Positions 24,123-33,778 of a stretch of 35,400 nt of DNA are shown here, piece after piece. The stretch lies in contig JAEPNB010000001.1 in NCBI GenBank assembly GCA_017643645.1, positions 414,649-450,048 of the forward strand. Direction: 5' to 3'. The stretch's first letter is position 1. Each line of letters starts with the position of its first letter. Both the position numbers and the translations under genes were made by a program. The notes under the pieces are model-generated. The model saw only the letters and a list, made by a program, of their open reading frames with translations. It was not told the origin of the DNA and ran no database searches. The stretch comes from Balneola sp. (GTDB lineage Bacteria > Bacteroidota > Rhodothermia > Balneolales > Balneolaceae).

Positions 24123-24492
24123 TTGCAATACAGCTTATTTCAACTAAAACACTTTTTGGAAGCGTTTGAACCGCAACTGTTTCTCTGGCAGGCGGGTCAT
24201 TCTTAAAATAACCACCGTATACTTCATTCACCTCTCCAAAATCTCCCATATCATCCAAAAAGATGGAGCATTTCAAGACTTTTGAGAAATCTGTACCTGC
24301 TGCTTTAAGAACAGCACTTAAGTTTTTCATTACTTGCTTAGCCTGATCAGCTGCATTATCTCCAACTATTTGCATAGTTTCAGGATCGAGAGGAATTTGC
24401 CCTGAGCAATATAAAACGCCATTATGCTCAATTGCCTGGCTGTAAGGGCCTATAGCGGCTGGTGCTGACTCTGTTGAAATCACTTTTTTCAT
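24115..24492 (-). CDS. ridA: RidA, reactive enamine/imine deaminase
   Basis: A 125-residue member of the YjgF/YER057c/UK114 family. It has the conserved AIGPYSQAI near the N-terminus, SGQIPLDPETM, and the closing DPPARETVAV with Arg103, which binds the substrate carboxylate, plus Glu118 in LVEISCIA. RidA hydrolyses 2-aminoacrylate and other reactive imines made by PLP enzymes, protecting those enzymes from damage. A Cys/Met-metabolism PLP enzyme is encoded 3 kb away on the other strand. Its end overlaps the convergent M23 gene by 8 bases. Confidence 0.96.
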   Translation of the reverse strand: MKKVISTESAPAAIGPYSQAIEHNGVLYCSGQIPLDPETMQIVGDNAADQAKQVMKNLSAVLKAAGTDFSKVLKCSIFLDDMGDFGEVNEVYGGYFKNDPPARETVAVQTLPKSVLVEISCIAII

Positions 24493-24536
24493 GAGTATTT
24501 ATTGTTTGGTTTTTGAAATTAAAATACACCTTCTTT

Positions 24537-24567
24537 TTTGCGGAAAGCGCTTTATATAGTTATTTTG
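24537..24567 (+). promoter_or_regulatory. Possible promoter of the TPR lipoprotein operon
   Basis: TTTG at 24537-24540, 20 bases, then TATTTTG at 24561-24567 resemble the Bacteroidota promoter, but the -7 element is one base short of TAnnTTTG. It lies 51 bases before the lipoprotein start codon and leaves enough leader. Plausible but imperfect. Confidence 0.35.
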
Positions 24568-24617
24568 TTAACTTATTAAAACCATTTGAAACCAACCACT
24601 ACCAATTTTACACTGAT

Positions 24618-25937
24618 ATGAAAAAGAATTTTTATAAACTTCTTTCTTTTGCGGTTCTAGCAACTATAGTTATTAGTTGTGGCGGAGAAACAAATCCGTT
24701 AATTAAAGAAGCTAAAGACGGGATTAAAGCAAAAAATTATGATGCCGCTCTCTCATCATTAGATCAAGCTATTGTTCAGGATTCAGCAAATGCTGACGCC
24801 TACTATTACAAAGGCAAAGTATATTCTGAAATAGCACTAAACAATTCAATCATTGCTGATCGTAAAGATAGCTATTCTAAAATGAGAGAAAACCTAGTTA
24901 TGGCCAATGAGCTATACACAAGTCAGGGTGCTAAAAGCCTTGAATCTGTAGAGTCTCAACTTTTGATAGACCAAATATGGGGCCAGGAGCATAACCTTGG
25001 TGTTAAATATGCAACCGGAGATTCAACAACATCTGCAACCGGAAACCCATACGATGTAGCTGAAGACCATTTAGAAAATGCTATCATAATTAATCCGGAT
25101 AGCTTACTCTCTTACGAAGTTTTAGCCGAAGTATATCGACTTAATTCAAACCTTGATGCCGCAACTGACATTTACGAACAAGTAATTGAAAAGAAAGTTA
25201 AGGCGGATGCTTACGACTACGATCGTTTAGGTGGACTATACCTTCAGGTAGAAGAATATGAAGCAGCGAATACCATCCTTAAAAAAGGAATTGAATTCTA
25301 CCCTGACTCAGTTTTTCTTACACAAAAACTTGCTGATTCTTACATGAATCTGGGTGAAAATGAAGAGTCTATCAAAGTAATTGAGTCTTTAATAGCACGT
25401 GAGCCTAACAATCCTCAATATCACTTAGTATTAGGAACTCAGGTTTATATCATGGCCAGTGAAATTACTGATGATATATCTGCCAAATATGACGAGATCT
25501 TTAATCTTGAAAGAGAGCAACGTAACTTAAGCGGTGCTGCCAAAACAGCGAACGAAGAAAAATTAGCTTCACTTCGAAATTCTATTGAAGAACAAAGTAG
25601 CCGCTCTGAAAAATTGATAGATCGTGCAGTTGAAGAGCTGTTGAAAGTAGTGGAAATTGATCCTAATGATGCGAATGCATACAACACTCTTGGTATCATT
25701 TATCAAAATAAAGCCGCTGCTCTTTTTGACAAGAGAAATGCAACTGCTGATAATGATGAAGCAGCAAAGATTGATACTCAAGCAAAAGATAATCTTAGAG
25801 AGGCTATGAAGTATTATGAAAAAGCTACTGAGTTAAGACCTAATAATCAGGATTACTGGAGGTCTTTATTTCAGGTATACACTTCTCTTGGCATGAATGA
25901 AAAAGCAGAAGCTGCTATGGAAAAAGCAGGAATGTAA
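24618..25937 (+). CDS. TPR-repeat lipoprotein (first of a tandem pair)
   Basis: I chose the ATG at 24618, giving 439 residues, because it opens a lipoprotein signal (MKKNFYKLLSFAVLATIVIS, acylated Cys21). The frame is open 35 codons further upstream, but that part is not a signal. The body is TPR helical repeats: EAKDGIKAKNYDAALSSLDQ, YEVLAEVYRLNSNLDAATDI, GLYLQVEEYEAANTIL, and a last unit ending MKYYEKATELRPNN. The likely role is a scaffold in the envelope; the partner is unknown. The next gene is a paralogue (shared KGKVY, EHNxG-like and PNxPxYxxVxGTQ motifs) 28 bases downstream. Confidence 0.85.
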   Translation: MKKNFYKLLSFAVLATIVISCGGETNPLIKEAKDGIKAKNYDAALSSLDQAIVQDSANADAYYYKGKVYSEIALNNSIIADRKDSYSKMRENLVMANELYTSQGAKSLESVESQLLIDQIWGQEHNLGVKYATGDSTTSATGNPYDVAEDHLENAIIINPDSLLSYEVLAEVYRLNSNLDAATDIYEQVIEKKVKADAYDYDRLGGLYLQVEEYEAANTILKKGIEFYPDSVFLTQKLADSYMNLGENEESIKVIESLIAREPNNPQYHLVLGTQVYIMASEITDDISAKYDEIFNLEREQRNLSGAAKTANEEKLASLRNSIEEQSSRSEKLIDRAVEELLKVVEIDPNDANAYNTLGIIYQNKAAALFDKRNATADNDEAAKIDTQAKDNLREAMKYYEKATELRPNNQDYWRSLFQVYTSLGMNEKAEAAMEKAGM

Positions 25938-25965
25938 TCCTGATCTTCTTCAAAGACATAAATCT

Positions 25966-27147
25966 ATGAAAAATTCAATTATAACCCGATATGCAAGTTT
26001 TTTACTTGTTATCGGGTTTTTTATTTCTTGTTCCGGTTCAAAATTTTCAGCTGAAAACCTCATCAACGAGGGAAATTACCAACAAGCACTTACTGAAATT
26101 TCAGCTGAAATAGACAAAAACCCATCCTCATTTCTCTTTTATCAAAAAGGAAAAGTATACGGCTTAATTGCTAAGGATTCTCCCGTACAAGACAGAGAGA
26201 CCAACTATTATAACATGAGTTCGTCTTTTGACTCAATAAGAGTGTATCAAACTGCATCACCAGAAACGAATTGGCAAGCCGAGGCTGACAGCCTGGCTAA
26301 TTATTATTGGGAAATGGAACACACTAATGGACTTCAATCTTATAAAGAAGGATCTGTTGAGGATACTCAAAAGGCAATAAGCCATTTCAGGAACGCAATT
26401 GCTATTGAACCTGAAAACATTGAAAGTTATAAATCTTTATCTATTGCTCAATATAACAGCAGTGATGTTGAAGGGGCGATTGAAACTCTGAAAATGACCG
26501 AATCGCTGGAAACCGTTAGTCTCGATGTATTCGAAAATCTGGGGTTTTTATATTTAGAAACCGGAAACCCTGAACAGTCTATTTTTTACTATAAAAAAGC
26601 CGATCAAGACCCTTTAAAAAACAAAAATGTGGCATTTGGGCTTGTTAATGCATACATCAGTCAGGATAGAAATTCTGAGGCTGTTTCTTTTCTCAGCAAT
26701 CTTGTTGAAGAATTTCCGAATGACCCGAAGCTGCGCAATGTATACGGTACTCAGTTATATGAACAGGTTTCCGAATTATTTTCAAACTTAAGGGCTTCTT
26801 ATGCCGATTCTGACACTACTTCCGTTACCAACCTAGGTGTTGAAATTGAAGGTGTTTCTGAAAATGCTGAAAATGAATTGATTAAGGCTTATCAAATTGA
26901 AAGTTCAAATATTGAGTTCATAGAAAGTCTTGCGGTGTTTTACAATAATATGGCCGGGAATTATTTTTCTGTGCATCAAGTTGCCTTTGATGATGATAAA
27001 AATAGTATTGCTGAAAAAGCACTTGCACTTACTGACTTTTCCATTACTTACTATGAAAAACTGCAAGAATTAAACACCGGGAACAATAGCTATTCCGATA
27101 AAATCGAAAACCTTAAAAGTTTAAAAGAAAGCTGGAATAACCAATAA
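25966..27147 (+). CDS. TPR-repeat lipoprotein (second of a tandem pair)
   Basis: I chose the ATG at 25966 (393 residues). It opens a lipoprotein signal with acylated Cys22 in FFISCSG. The body repeats the first gene's layout: INEGNYQQALTEISAEID, FYQKGKVYGLIAK, MEHTNGLQSYKEG, FLYLETGNPEQSIFYYKKA and PNDPKLRNVYGTQLYEQ. Similarity along the whole length points to an ancient tandem duplication. A terminator-like hairpin lies inside codons 6-19, in the signal peptide. The stop overlaps the next gene's start codon by one base, which suggests translational coupling with the PLP enzyme. Confidence 0.83.
   Translation: MKNSIITRYASFLLVIGFFISCSGSKFSAENLINEGNYQQALTEISAEIDKNPSSFLFYQKGKVYGLIAKDSPVQDRETNYYNMSSSFDSIRVYQTASPETNWQAEADSLANYYWEMEHTNGLQSYKEGSVEDTQKAISHFRNAIAIEPENIESYKSLSIAQYNSSDVEGAIETLKMTESLETVSLDVFENLGFLYLETGNPEQSIFYYKKADQDPLKNKNVAFGLVNAYISQDRNSEAVSFLSNLVEEFPNDPKLRNVYGTQLYEQVSELFSNLRASYADSDTTSVTNLGVEIEGVSENAENELIKAYQIESSNIEFIESLAVFYNNMAGNYFSVHQVAFDDDKNSIAEKALALTDFSITYYEKLQELNTGNNSYSDKIENLKSLKESWNNQ
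25983..26022 (+). terminator. Terminator-like hairpin inside the second TPR lipoprotein's signal peptide
   Basis: AACCCGATA (25983-25991) pairs with TATCGGGTT (26010-26018). Inside it CAAGT (25994-25998) pairs with ACTTG (26004-26008). A T-run follows (26017-26022). In the + direction it has the form of an intrinsic terminator placed 45 bases after the first TPR gene's stop, within the coding sequence of the second. Confidence 0.55.
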
Positions 27148-28283
27148 TGAAATTTAACACTAAAGCTATTCATGCGGGCCAAAAGAATGAAGAGACTTCA
27201 GGTGCCGTTATGCCTCCGATTTTCCAGACTTCAACTTATGCTCAGTCTGCACCAAATGTTCACAAAGGTTATGATTATGCCCGGGTTGGAAATCCAACAA
27301 GAACCGCTCTCGAAAATATGATAGCAGGTCTTGAAGGAACTGATTCCTGTGCTTGTTTCGCAAGTGGAGTAGCTGCAATGGATGCTTTAATGAAAATGTT
27401 TCGGCCTGGCGACCATATCATTGCTTCAGATGATTTATACGGCGGTTCATACAGATTATTTACCTCTGTATTCCAGCCCTATGGTATCGAGTTTTCATTC
27501 ATTGACATGACTGACCTAGATCTTGTAAGAGATACAGTTAAGCCTAATACAAAACTTTTTTGGATTGAAACTCCTACAAATCCACTTCTAAGAATTGTAG
27601 ACATTGAAAAGCTATCTGCAATGGCTCATGAAAACAACGCCCTTTCAGTTGTTGATAACACTTTTGCTTCTCCTTATCTGCAAAGGCCTGCTGAACTTGG
27701 TGCAGATGCAGTGCTTCATTCTGCTACAAAGTATTTAGGAGGTCACTCAGATGTTATTCACGGGGCAGTAGCAACATCAAACAAAGAAATACTTGATAAC
27801 CTGTTATTCCAGGTGAAATCTTCGGGTGCTGTACCTGGCCCTATGGATTGTTATTTGGTTTTGAGAGGGATTAAGACATTAGCGGTTCGTGTAGAACGAG
27901 CTGTCTCGAATGCTAAACAAGTTGCTGATTTTTTAAATGAACACCCGAAAGTAGGTGAGGTTCATTATCCCGGATTAAGCTCTCATCCACAACACGAACT
28001 TGCGAAAAAACAAATGGATGACTTTGGAGGGATGGTCTCATTTTCTCTTAAAGACGACTCTATTGAAGCTGCAACTAAGTTCATGGCCAGTACTAAGTTT
28101 TTTACACTTGCTGAAAGTTTAGGTGGGGTTGAATCATTAATCAGCCACCCTGCTTCTATGACACATGGCTCTATTCCGAAAGAACACAGAGAAAAAGCCG
28201 GGCTTAAAGATTCACTTATCAGATTATCTGTTGGTATTGAAGATAGTGAAGACCTTATTCAGGATTTAGAACAAGCTTTTTAA
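27147..28283 (+). CDS. PLP-dependent Cys/Met metabolism enzyme (cystathionine gamma-synthase/lyase type)
   Basis: A 378-residue cytoplasmic enzyme of the MetB/MetC family. The PLP lysine is Lys195 in HSATKYLGGHSD. Other family residues are Tyr98 in LYGG, Asp170 in VVDNTFASP, and the Arg in RVGNPTRTALE. The closing ESLGGVESLISHPASMTH is typical of gamma-synthase and gamma-lyase members. Whether it makes cystathionine (MetB) or breaks it (gamma-lyase) cannot be settled from sequence, so I give no symbol. The start codon overlaps the stop of the TPR lipoprotein by one base, tying a cytoplasmic sulfur enzyme to envelope proteins in one transcript. Confidence 0.9.
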   Translation: MKFNTKAIHAGQKNEETSGAVMPPIFQTSTYAQSAPNVHKGYDYARVGNPTRTALENMIAGLEGTDSCACFASGVAAMDALMKMFRPGDHIIASDDLYGGSYRLFTSVFQPYGIEFSFIDMTDLDLVRDTVKPNTKLFWIETPTNPLLRIVDIEKLSAMAHENNALSVVDNTFASPYLQRPAELGADAVLHSATKYLGGHSDVIHGAVATSNKEILDNLLFQVKSSGAVPGPMDCYLVLRGIKTLAVRVERAVSNAKQVADFLNEHPKVGEVHYPGLSSHPQHELAKKQMDDFGGMVSFSLKDDSIEAATKFMASTKFFTLAESLGGVESLISHPASMTHGSIPKEHREKAGLKDSLIRLSVGIEDSEDLIQDLEQAF

Positions 28284-28364
28284 TAACACATTCCTTTCAT
28301 TTTTTGTAACTTCAAAGCGTTGGAAAAGCGCTTACAGAATAATAACCACTAAAGAAATTTTATC

Positions 28365-29543
28365 ATGCGAGACGTAGTAATTGTTGAAGCAAAAAGAACA
28401 CCAATAGGATCATTTGGTGGCAGTCTGGCTTCTTTCACTGCACCTGAATTAGGAAGTACAGCTATCATTGAATTGATCAAATCATCAGGAATATCTGCTG
28501 ATGATGTGCAAGAAGTTGTAATGGGTAATGTTCTTACTGCAGGTATTGGACAAGCACCGGCGAGACAGGCTGCTTTAAAAGCAGGTCTTTCTCAAAAAAC
28601 TCCAAGTACCACTGTTAATAAAGTATGTGCTTCAGGAATGAAAGCAATAATGATAGCTGCAGACCAAATTCGTTTGGGTGATGCGGATGTTGTAGTTGCA
28701 GGTGGAATGGAAAGCATGAGTAATGTCCCATACTATTTACCTAAGCATCGTTATGGTTCAAAATACGGGCATGTTCAAACTGAAGATGGAATTTTAAAAG
28801 ATGGTCTTTGGGATGTGTACAATGACTTTGCAATGGGTAATGCAGCAGAAATTTGTGCTGAAGAATGTAATATAAGTCGTGAAGAACAGGATAAATTTGC
28901 CGTTGAGTCTTATAAAAGAGCGCAAACAGCTCAGGAAAAAGGTTATTTTGATGATGAAATGATCAAAATAAAAGTTACCGATCGAAGAGGTAATGTTACA
29001 ATTGTAGATAAAGATGAAGAAGTTGCAAGAGTAAACTTTGAAAAAATACCTACACTCCGTCCGGTATTTGATAAAGAAGGCACGGTTACAGCTGCAAATG
29101 CATCCAGTATCAATGACGGTGCCGCTGCTGTTTTGGTAATGAGCGCCGATAAAGCCAAAGAATTAGGATTAACTCCTTTAGCTAAAATTTTAAGTCACGG
29201 AAGTGCCGCAAAAGCACCTGAATGGTTTACTACAGCCCCCTCTGATGCTATCCCAATCGCTCTCAAAAAAGCAGGTCTAACAACAAATGAAATTGATTTA
29301 TTTGAAATTAACGAAGCCTTTTCTGTAGTATCAATTGCAAATAATCAAATTCTAGAACTTAATCCTGAAAAAGTAAATATTCATGGCGGAGCTGTAAGCA
29401 TCGGTCATCCAATAGGATGTTCAGGTGCTCGAATTGTCGTTACCTTACTTCATGCATTAAAAAGAAGTGGTGGTAAATACGGTTGCGCAGGCATCTGCAA
29501 CGGCGGTGGCGGTGCCTCTGCTTTAGTTATAGAAATGTTGTAA
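28365..29543 (+). CDS. Acetyl-CoA C-acetyltransferase (thiolase)
   Basis: A 392-residue thiolase of normal length. The active-site residues are in place: Cys88 in NKVCASGMKA (acyl carrier), His348 in GGAVSIGHPIGCSGAR, and Cys378 in GICNGGGGASALVIEML. It condenses two acetyl-CoA to acetoacetyl-CoA, or the reverse, for use in mevalonate, ketone or short-chain fatty-acid metabolism. It lies 81 bases after the PLP gene; a partner such as a 3-hydroxyacyl-CoA dehydrogenase is not in the window. A clear terminator follows the stop. Confidence 0.95.
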   Translation: MRDVVIVEAKRTPIGSFGGSLASFTAPELGSTAIIELIKSSGISADDVQEVVMGNVLTAGIGQAPARQAALKAGLSQKTPSTTVNKVCASGMKAIMIAADQIRLGDADVVVAGGMESMSNVPYYLPKHRYGSKYGHVQTEDGILKDGLWDVYNDFAMGNAAEICAEECNISREEQDKFAVESYKRAQTAQEKGYFDDEMIKIKVTDRRGNVTIVDKDEEVARVNFEKIPTLRPVFDKEGTVTAANASSINDGAAAVLVMSADKAKELGLTPLAKILSHGSAAKAPEWFTTAPSDAIPIALKKAGLTTNEIDLFEINEAFSVVSIANNQILELNPEKVNIHGGAVSIGHPIGCSGARIVVTLLHALKRSGGKYGCAGICNGGGGASALVIEML

Positions 29544-29545
29544 AT

Positions 29546-29572
29546 AAAAAAAGGAGTGAAAACTCCTTTTTT
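29546..29572 (+). terminator. Intrinsic terminator after the thiolase gene
   Basis: A short GC stem, GGAGT (29553-29557) with ACTCC (29562-29566), closes on a GAAA tetraloop and is extended by an A-run before and a T-run after. It starts 3 bases after the thiolase stop. Confidence 0.85.
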
Positions 29573-29800
29573 GTTTGACTTTATAAACGAACTCACATAT
29601 TATTCTTTCAGATTTTAATTAAAACCCACAGATACTGTAATACCGCTACAATTTATTCTACCATTAACGAATAACTATTACAATCAGGGCAACCTGCTTA
29701 TCATTAAAGTCTAAATTCTGATATTACTATTTCAAACAGCTACTATTTACTCGCTACGTGCGTTAATTAATTTTTCAGATCTATTATATAGTAATTAATA
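29573..29800. other. Non-coding leader region of porU
   Basis: This 228-base AT-rich stretch separates the thiolase terminator from porU. I see no gene, no long inverted repeat and no exact TTTG/TAnnTTTG promoter. It should contain the porU-porV promoter and possibly a long untranslated leader. Confidence 0.5.
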
Positions 29801-32800
29801 ATGAAGATGAAGTTTCTGCTTTTTTGTGGGCTGTTCGTTTTGCTTTGCTTTGATTCCCTCTTGGGTCAAAGAGTGAAGATAGTTGCAGAAACTAACTCCT
29901 TTACTGATTATGAATTAGTAAATGATACGGACAAGGTTTTACCTCCATACCAATTAATGGTTCCTGTTATTAACGGAAAACCTGCTTTTAGGATTCTTGA
30001 ACAAAGTGTCACTGAAATCAATAAATCACTTTCAGAAAGTACAATTGCCGCTTCTTTTATTTCATCAGATGAAAACAGTGTAGTAGAAGTAACCACAGCC
30101 GGATTTTACAGAGGATATAAAAAAGCTCCTGTTCTATTTCACCGCGCAAGATATTCTGAGAAATCTGTTCTGATTACCAGAAAACTTAAAGTTCGGGTTT
30201 ATAAGAATGAAAGTGAAAGAGCTCCTGTTGCAAAAAGTATCAGTTCAGAATCTCCGTTGGCTTCCGGGGTTTGGTACAAAATCCCCTTAAGAAATAACAA
30301 CATTTATAAACTTGATACTGACTATTTAAATGAGCTTGGTATAAACACAAGCAATATTGATCCAAAACGAATACAAATATGGGGTACAGACGGTTATCAG
30401 CTACCGGAACTAAATAGTGCACAAAGACCTTCTTTTTCGCAAATTCCGATTATTGTTGAAGGAGAAAATGATGGTTCTTTTGATAGCAATGATCGCGTTA
30501 TATTCTATGGTAACAGTCCCCACCGTGTAATCAGGAATCAGAGCAAATATGTTCATAGCTTACACCCATACTCTGATGTTAAATATGTTTATTTAACGAT
30601 TGCGGATCAAAACGGATTACGGTTAACTCCATCAAACACCAATTTAAACCCGACCTCCACTGTTAGCTCATTCACCGATTTTATTTGGAAAGACGAGGAA
30701 TTAACTAAGCCTGAAGATAAGTTCAAGTCGGGCAGATTCTGGCTTGGTCAGTCAATTTCCTCTACTCAAAGCAATGTCCCGGTTTCAATATTTAAAGACA
30801 CCCTTATCGGAGCTTCTAACACATTGGATGTTAATGTAACTGCACAACTTTATGCCAGATCAGAGGCTTTAATCACTTTCGATATAGATTTAAACAATAC
30901 AGATGTTGCTGAAAAAAATGTATCCAGTCTATCAGCATTTAGTTCGTCTCAAGGATACAATGGCAGTGAAGGGCCGGCAGCCTCACCCTACAATATAAAT
31001 GAGGATGTCTCTGTATCAATAAACAACGGGATTATTGACCTGACAGCTACTATTACTCACAGACAACAAAATAGTATCGCTTTTGTTGACTGGATAAGAT
31101 TGACTTTTGACCGGTCATTAGTTGCAGAATCTGACAGGCTTATTTTTTATACAATTAATAATGACACACTTGCTCAACAGGAAGTTACTTTTAGCTTACA
31201 GGGGTTTAGTACCGCCCCGTATGTAATGGATGTAACAGATCCATCAAACCCGATTTTATTATCTGTTAATAATTCAACTGAAAATACTTATGATGTCGAT
31301 TATTTTCAGAACGGTGGAAAAACCATTATAGCTCAGAGTTCATTTCCAGTACCGGGTTCAGGAGAACGAATCAATACACAAAACCTCAAGGGTCTGTCGA
31401 TTTATCCTGATTACATTATTGTTACCTCAGAAGATTTGAAAGACCGAGCTCTTGAATTGGCTCAATACCGTGAAGAACAAGGACTCACTCCTGTTCTTGT
31501 AACACAAACTGAAATTTTAAATGAATTCTCAAGCGGGGTTAAAGATCCGGCAGCGATAAGAGATTATGTGAAATTTTTATGGAATCGCGCGATAATTAAT
31601 TCAGAAAATGAACCTCAATACTTAGTGCTTTTTGGTGATACCAGTTATGACACAAAAGATATCATTGAAAACGCGTTGACTAATCATGTACTAACATACC
31701 AAAGTAAACAATCTACAGTAAGGGCTACAGGAAGTGGTGGTGGAACTTTTGGAACAGATGATTTCTTCGGGTATCTGGATGATGATGAAGGAGATATTGG
31801 TAGTGGAAATACCTCAGATAGTTTTCTTATGGATATCGGTATCGGAAGAATCACTGCCCAAACACCTTTCGAAGCATCAAATTTTATAAAAAAGATTAAA
31901 AGGTATGAAGCCCAATCTAATGCAGGAGAATGGCAAAACTTATTTACTTTTGCAGCAGATGATGACTTCCCGGAAGTAAACACAAACAGAGATATTCATA
32001 CCGTTAATGCTGATGTATCAGCAGAAATGATGGCCCTGAACGAACCCGGCATTAGGCTAAAAAAGATATATGAGTTTTCATATCCCGTGGAAATAACCGG
32101 AGCCGGAAGACAAATTCCCGGAGCAACTGAGGACTTCATTGGTGCGGTCAATAACGGAACACTTGTTATCAATTATTCAGGTCATGGCAATGAACAAACT
32201 CTTTCGGATGAAGAACTCTTCCTTTCTGAATACATCCCAGAATTAACGAATACCGATAAATTATGCGTACTCGTAACAGCCACTTGCCAGTTTGGTAGAT
32301 ATGATGATACAAGTGATCAATCGGGTGCTGAACGTTTTGTGAGTGCAAATAATGGTGGTGGAATAGCTTCTTTTACTACAACAAGAGTTGTGTATACAAA
32401 TTCATCAGTAAGTTCCAGTAACAACTTTGGGCTTAATTTGGCTCTCTCCCAAAGAATGTCTGAAAGAAAAACCGATGGCTCGCCAAAGCGTTTGGGAGAT
32501 ATAATAAGAGAGACAAAAAATTCTATTATCGGTAGCCGCAGTTCAAGAATCGGGGCATCAACAAACAGTAAAAAGTTTGTACTACTTGGTGATCCTGCTA
32601 CAGAATTCAAACTGCCATCACGAAAAGCATCCATAACCTCAATAAATGGAATAGATGTCCTTAATCAGGATACAACAGTGACTCTTCGGGCTTTGGATCA
32701 GGTTACTTTATCAGGTCGAATTGAAAACAGCAGTAATCAAATTGATAACAGTTATAATGGCCAGGCTGTTTTATCCGTTTTTGATGCAAAGAGATCGGTA

Positions 32801-33724
32801 AGCCTTCCGGAACGTGAATGGAATTGTGTTCTTAATGGCGATTGTACTTACGATGTTGAAACCGATCTTCTTTTTAAAGGGAAAGTTTCTATCGAAAATG
32901 GACTCTTTTCACAAACTTTTATTGTACCTAAAGATATAAGCACTTCCGGCGAAAATGGCAGAGTTGTTTTATACGCTCAAGGATCTTCTTCTTATGCGGG
33001 AGGAGCTTACACTGATATCAATTTTGATGGAATAAACCCTGATGCTGTAAATGATGGCAAAGGGCCTGCAATGGATATTTATCTAAATGATGAGAAATTT
33101 GTAAACGGAAATTTAGTCAGCGATTCACCGAAATTAATCGTTGAGCTTCAGGATAATTCAGGAATAAACACTACAGGAACAGGAGTTGGACATGAAATAA
33201 TTGCTACAATCGATACAAAACCCAAACAAACATTTATCCTCAATGAGTTTTATGAGGGAAACTTAAATGATTTTACTGGAGGGCGTATCGAGTATCCTCT
33301 GGATCAATTACCAGAAGGTAGTTACACGCTGAAAGTTCGGGCATGGGATGTACATAATAATCCAAATGAAAAAGAAATCTTTTTCGAAGTTGCTCCCAAA
33401 AATGAACTCTCGGTTCGGAATATTTACAATTACCCGAATCCGATGAATTCTAAAACTCAATTTACGTTCGAACACAATCAGCCCGGAAATCCGTTAGATA
33501 TATCTATCAACATTTATACTCTCAGCGGAAAACCGGTACAAAATATCAAGCAAGAATCACTTATTACATCTAATTCTTATGCCAGTATTCCATGGAATGG
33601 CCGTGACAGGGATAATGATCGCCTGGGCAACGGTACTTATATTTATGTGCTTCGGGTTACAACAGAAACCCCGGAAGGAAAACAATCAATCGAAAAAATC
33701 GAAAAGCTCGTAATCATTAGATAG
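29801..33724 (+). CDS. porU: PorU, type IX secretion system C25-family signal peptidase/sortase
   Basis: A 1307-residue protein with a signal peptide (1-22, ending SLLGQ). The gingipain-like C25 domain covers about 535-950: YPDYIIVTSEDLKDRALELA opens it, the catalytic His is His795 in INYSGHGNE, and the catalytic Cys is Cys829 in VTATCQFGRYDD. A beta-rich region and a C-terminal domain with NIYNYPNPMN and a FlgD-like IPWNGRDRDND end follow. PorU removes the C-terminal signal from T9SS cargo at the cell surface and links the cargo to an anchor. The following porV gene supports the call, as the two are adjacent and interact in Porphyromonas gingivalis. The start could also be the second Met, two codons in. 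Confidence 0.93.
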   Translation: MKMKFLLFCGLFVLLCFDSLLGQRVKIVAETNSFTDYELVNDTDKVLPPYQLMVPVINGKPAFRILEQSVTEINKSLSESTIAASFISSDENSVVEVTTAGFYRGYKKAPVLFHRARYSEKSVLITRKLKVRVYKNESERAPVAKSISSESPLASGVWYKIPLRNNNIYKLDTDYLNELGINTSNIDPKRIQIWGTDGYQLPELNSAQRPSFSQIPIIVEGENDGSFDSNDRVIFYGNSPHRVIRNQSKYVHSLHPYSDVKYVYLTIADQNGLRLTPSNTNLNPTSTVSSFTDFIWKDEELTKPEDKFKSGRFWLGQSISSTQSNVPVSIFKDTLIGASNTLDVNVTAQLYARSEALITFDIDLNNTDVAEKNVSSLSAFSSSQGYNGSEGPAASPYNINEDVSVSINNGIIDLTATITHRQQNSIAFVDWIRLTFDRSLVAESDRLIFYTINNDTLAQQEVTFSLQGFSTAPYVMDVTDPSNPILLSVNNSTENTYDVDYFQNGGKTIIAQSSFPVPGSGERINTQNLKGLSIYPDYIIVTSEDLKDRALELAQYREEQGLTPVLVTQTEILNEFSSGVKDPAAIRDYVKFLWNRAIINSENEPQYLVLFGDTSYDTKDIIENALTNHVLTYQSKQSTVRATGSGGGTFGTDDFFGYLDDDEGDIGSGNTSDSFLMDIGIGRITAQTPFEASNFIKKIKRYEAQSNAGEWQNLFTFAADDDFPEVNTNRDIHTVNADVSAEMMALNEPGIRLKKIYEFSYPVEITGAGRQIPGATEDFIGAVNNGTLVINYSGHGNEQTLSDEELFLSEYIPELTNTDKLCVLVTATCQFGRYDDTSDQSGAERFVSANNGGGIASFTTTRVVYTNSSVSSSNNFGLNLALSQRMSERKTDGSPKRLGDIIRETKNSIIGSRSSRIGASTNSKKFVLLGDPATEFKLPSRKASITSINGIDVLNQDTTVTLRALDQVTLSGRIENSSNQIDNSYNGQAVLSVFDAKRSVSLPEREWNCVLNGDCTYDVETDLLFKGKVSIENGLFSQTFIVPKDISTSGENGRVVLYAQGSSSYAGGAYTDINFDGINPDAVNDGKGPAMDIYLNDEKFVNGNLVSDSPKLIVELQDNSGINTTGTGVGHEIIATIDTKPKQTFILNEFYEGNLNDFTGGRIEYPLDQLPEGSYTLKVRAWDVHNNPNEKEIFFEVAPKNELSVRNIYNYPNPMNSKTQFTFEHNQPGNPLDISINIYTLSGKPVQNIKQESLITSNSYASIPWNGRDRDNDRLGNGTYIYVLRVTTETPEGKQSIEKIEKLVIIR

Positions 33725-33778
33725 AGAGCATTAAAAATCATTTTAATACGTTATATTTATCTAAATACTTTTTATGAT

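Noticed and set aside
24513-24617. Upstream extension of the first TPR lipoprotein to 24513
   Set aside because: The extension is not a signal peptide, and the lipoprotein signal begins precisely at 24618.
25897-25965. Upstream extension of the second TPR lipoprotein, overlapping the first gene
   Set aside because: It would bury the lipoprotein signal inside the protein; the start at 25966 gives a proper signal and a normal gap.
32317-32634. 105-codon minus-strand frame inside porU
   Set aside because: It is antisense to the conserved C25 domain region and has no protein-like motif; a shadow of porU.
33730-33747. ATTAAAA / TTTTAAT hairpin between porU and porV
   Set aside because: The stem has no G-C pair and no following T-run, so it is too weak for a terminator.
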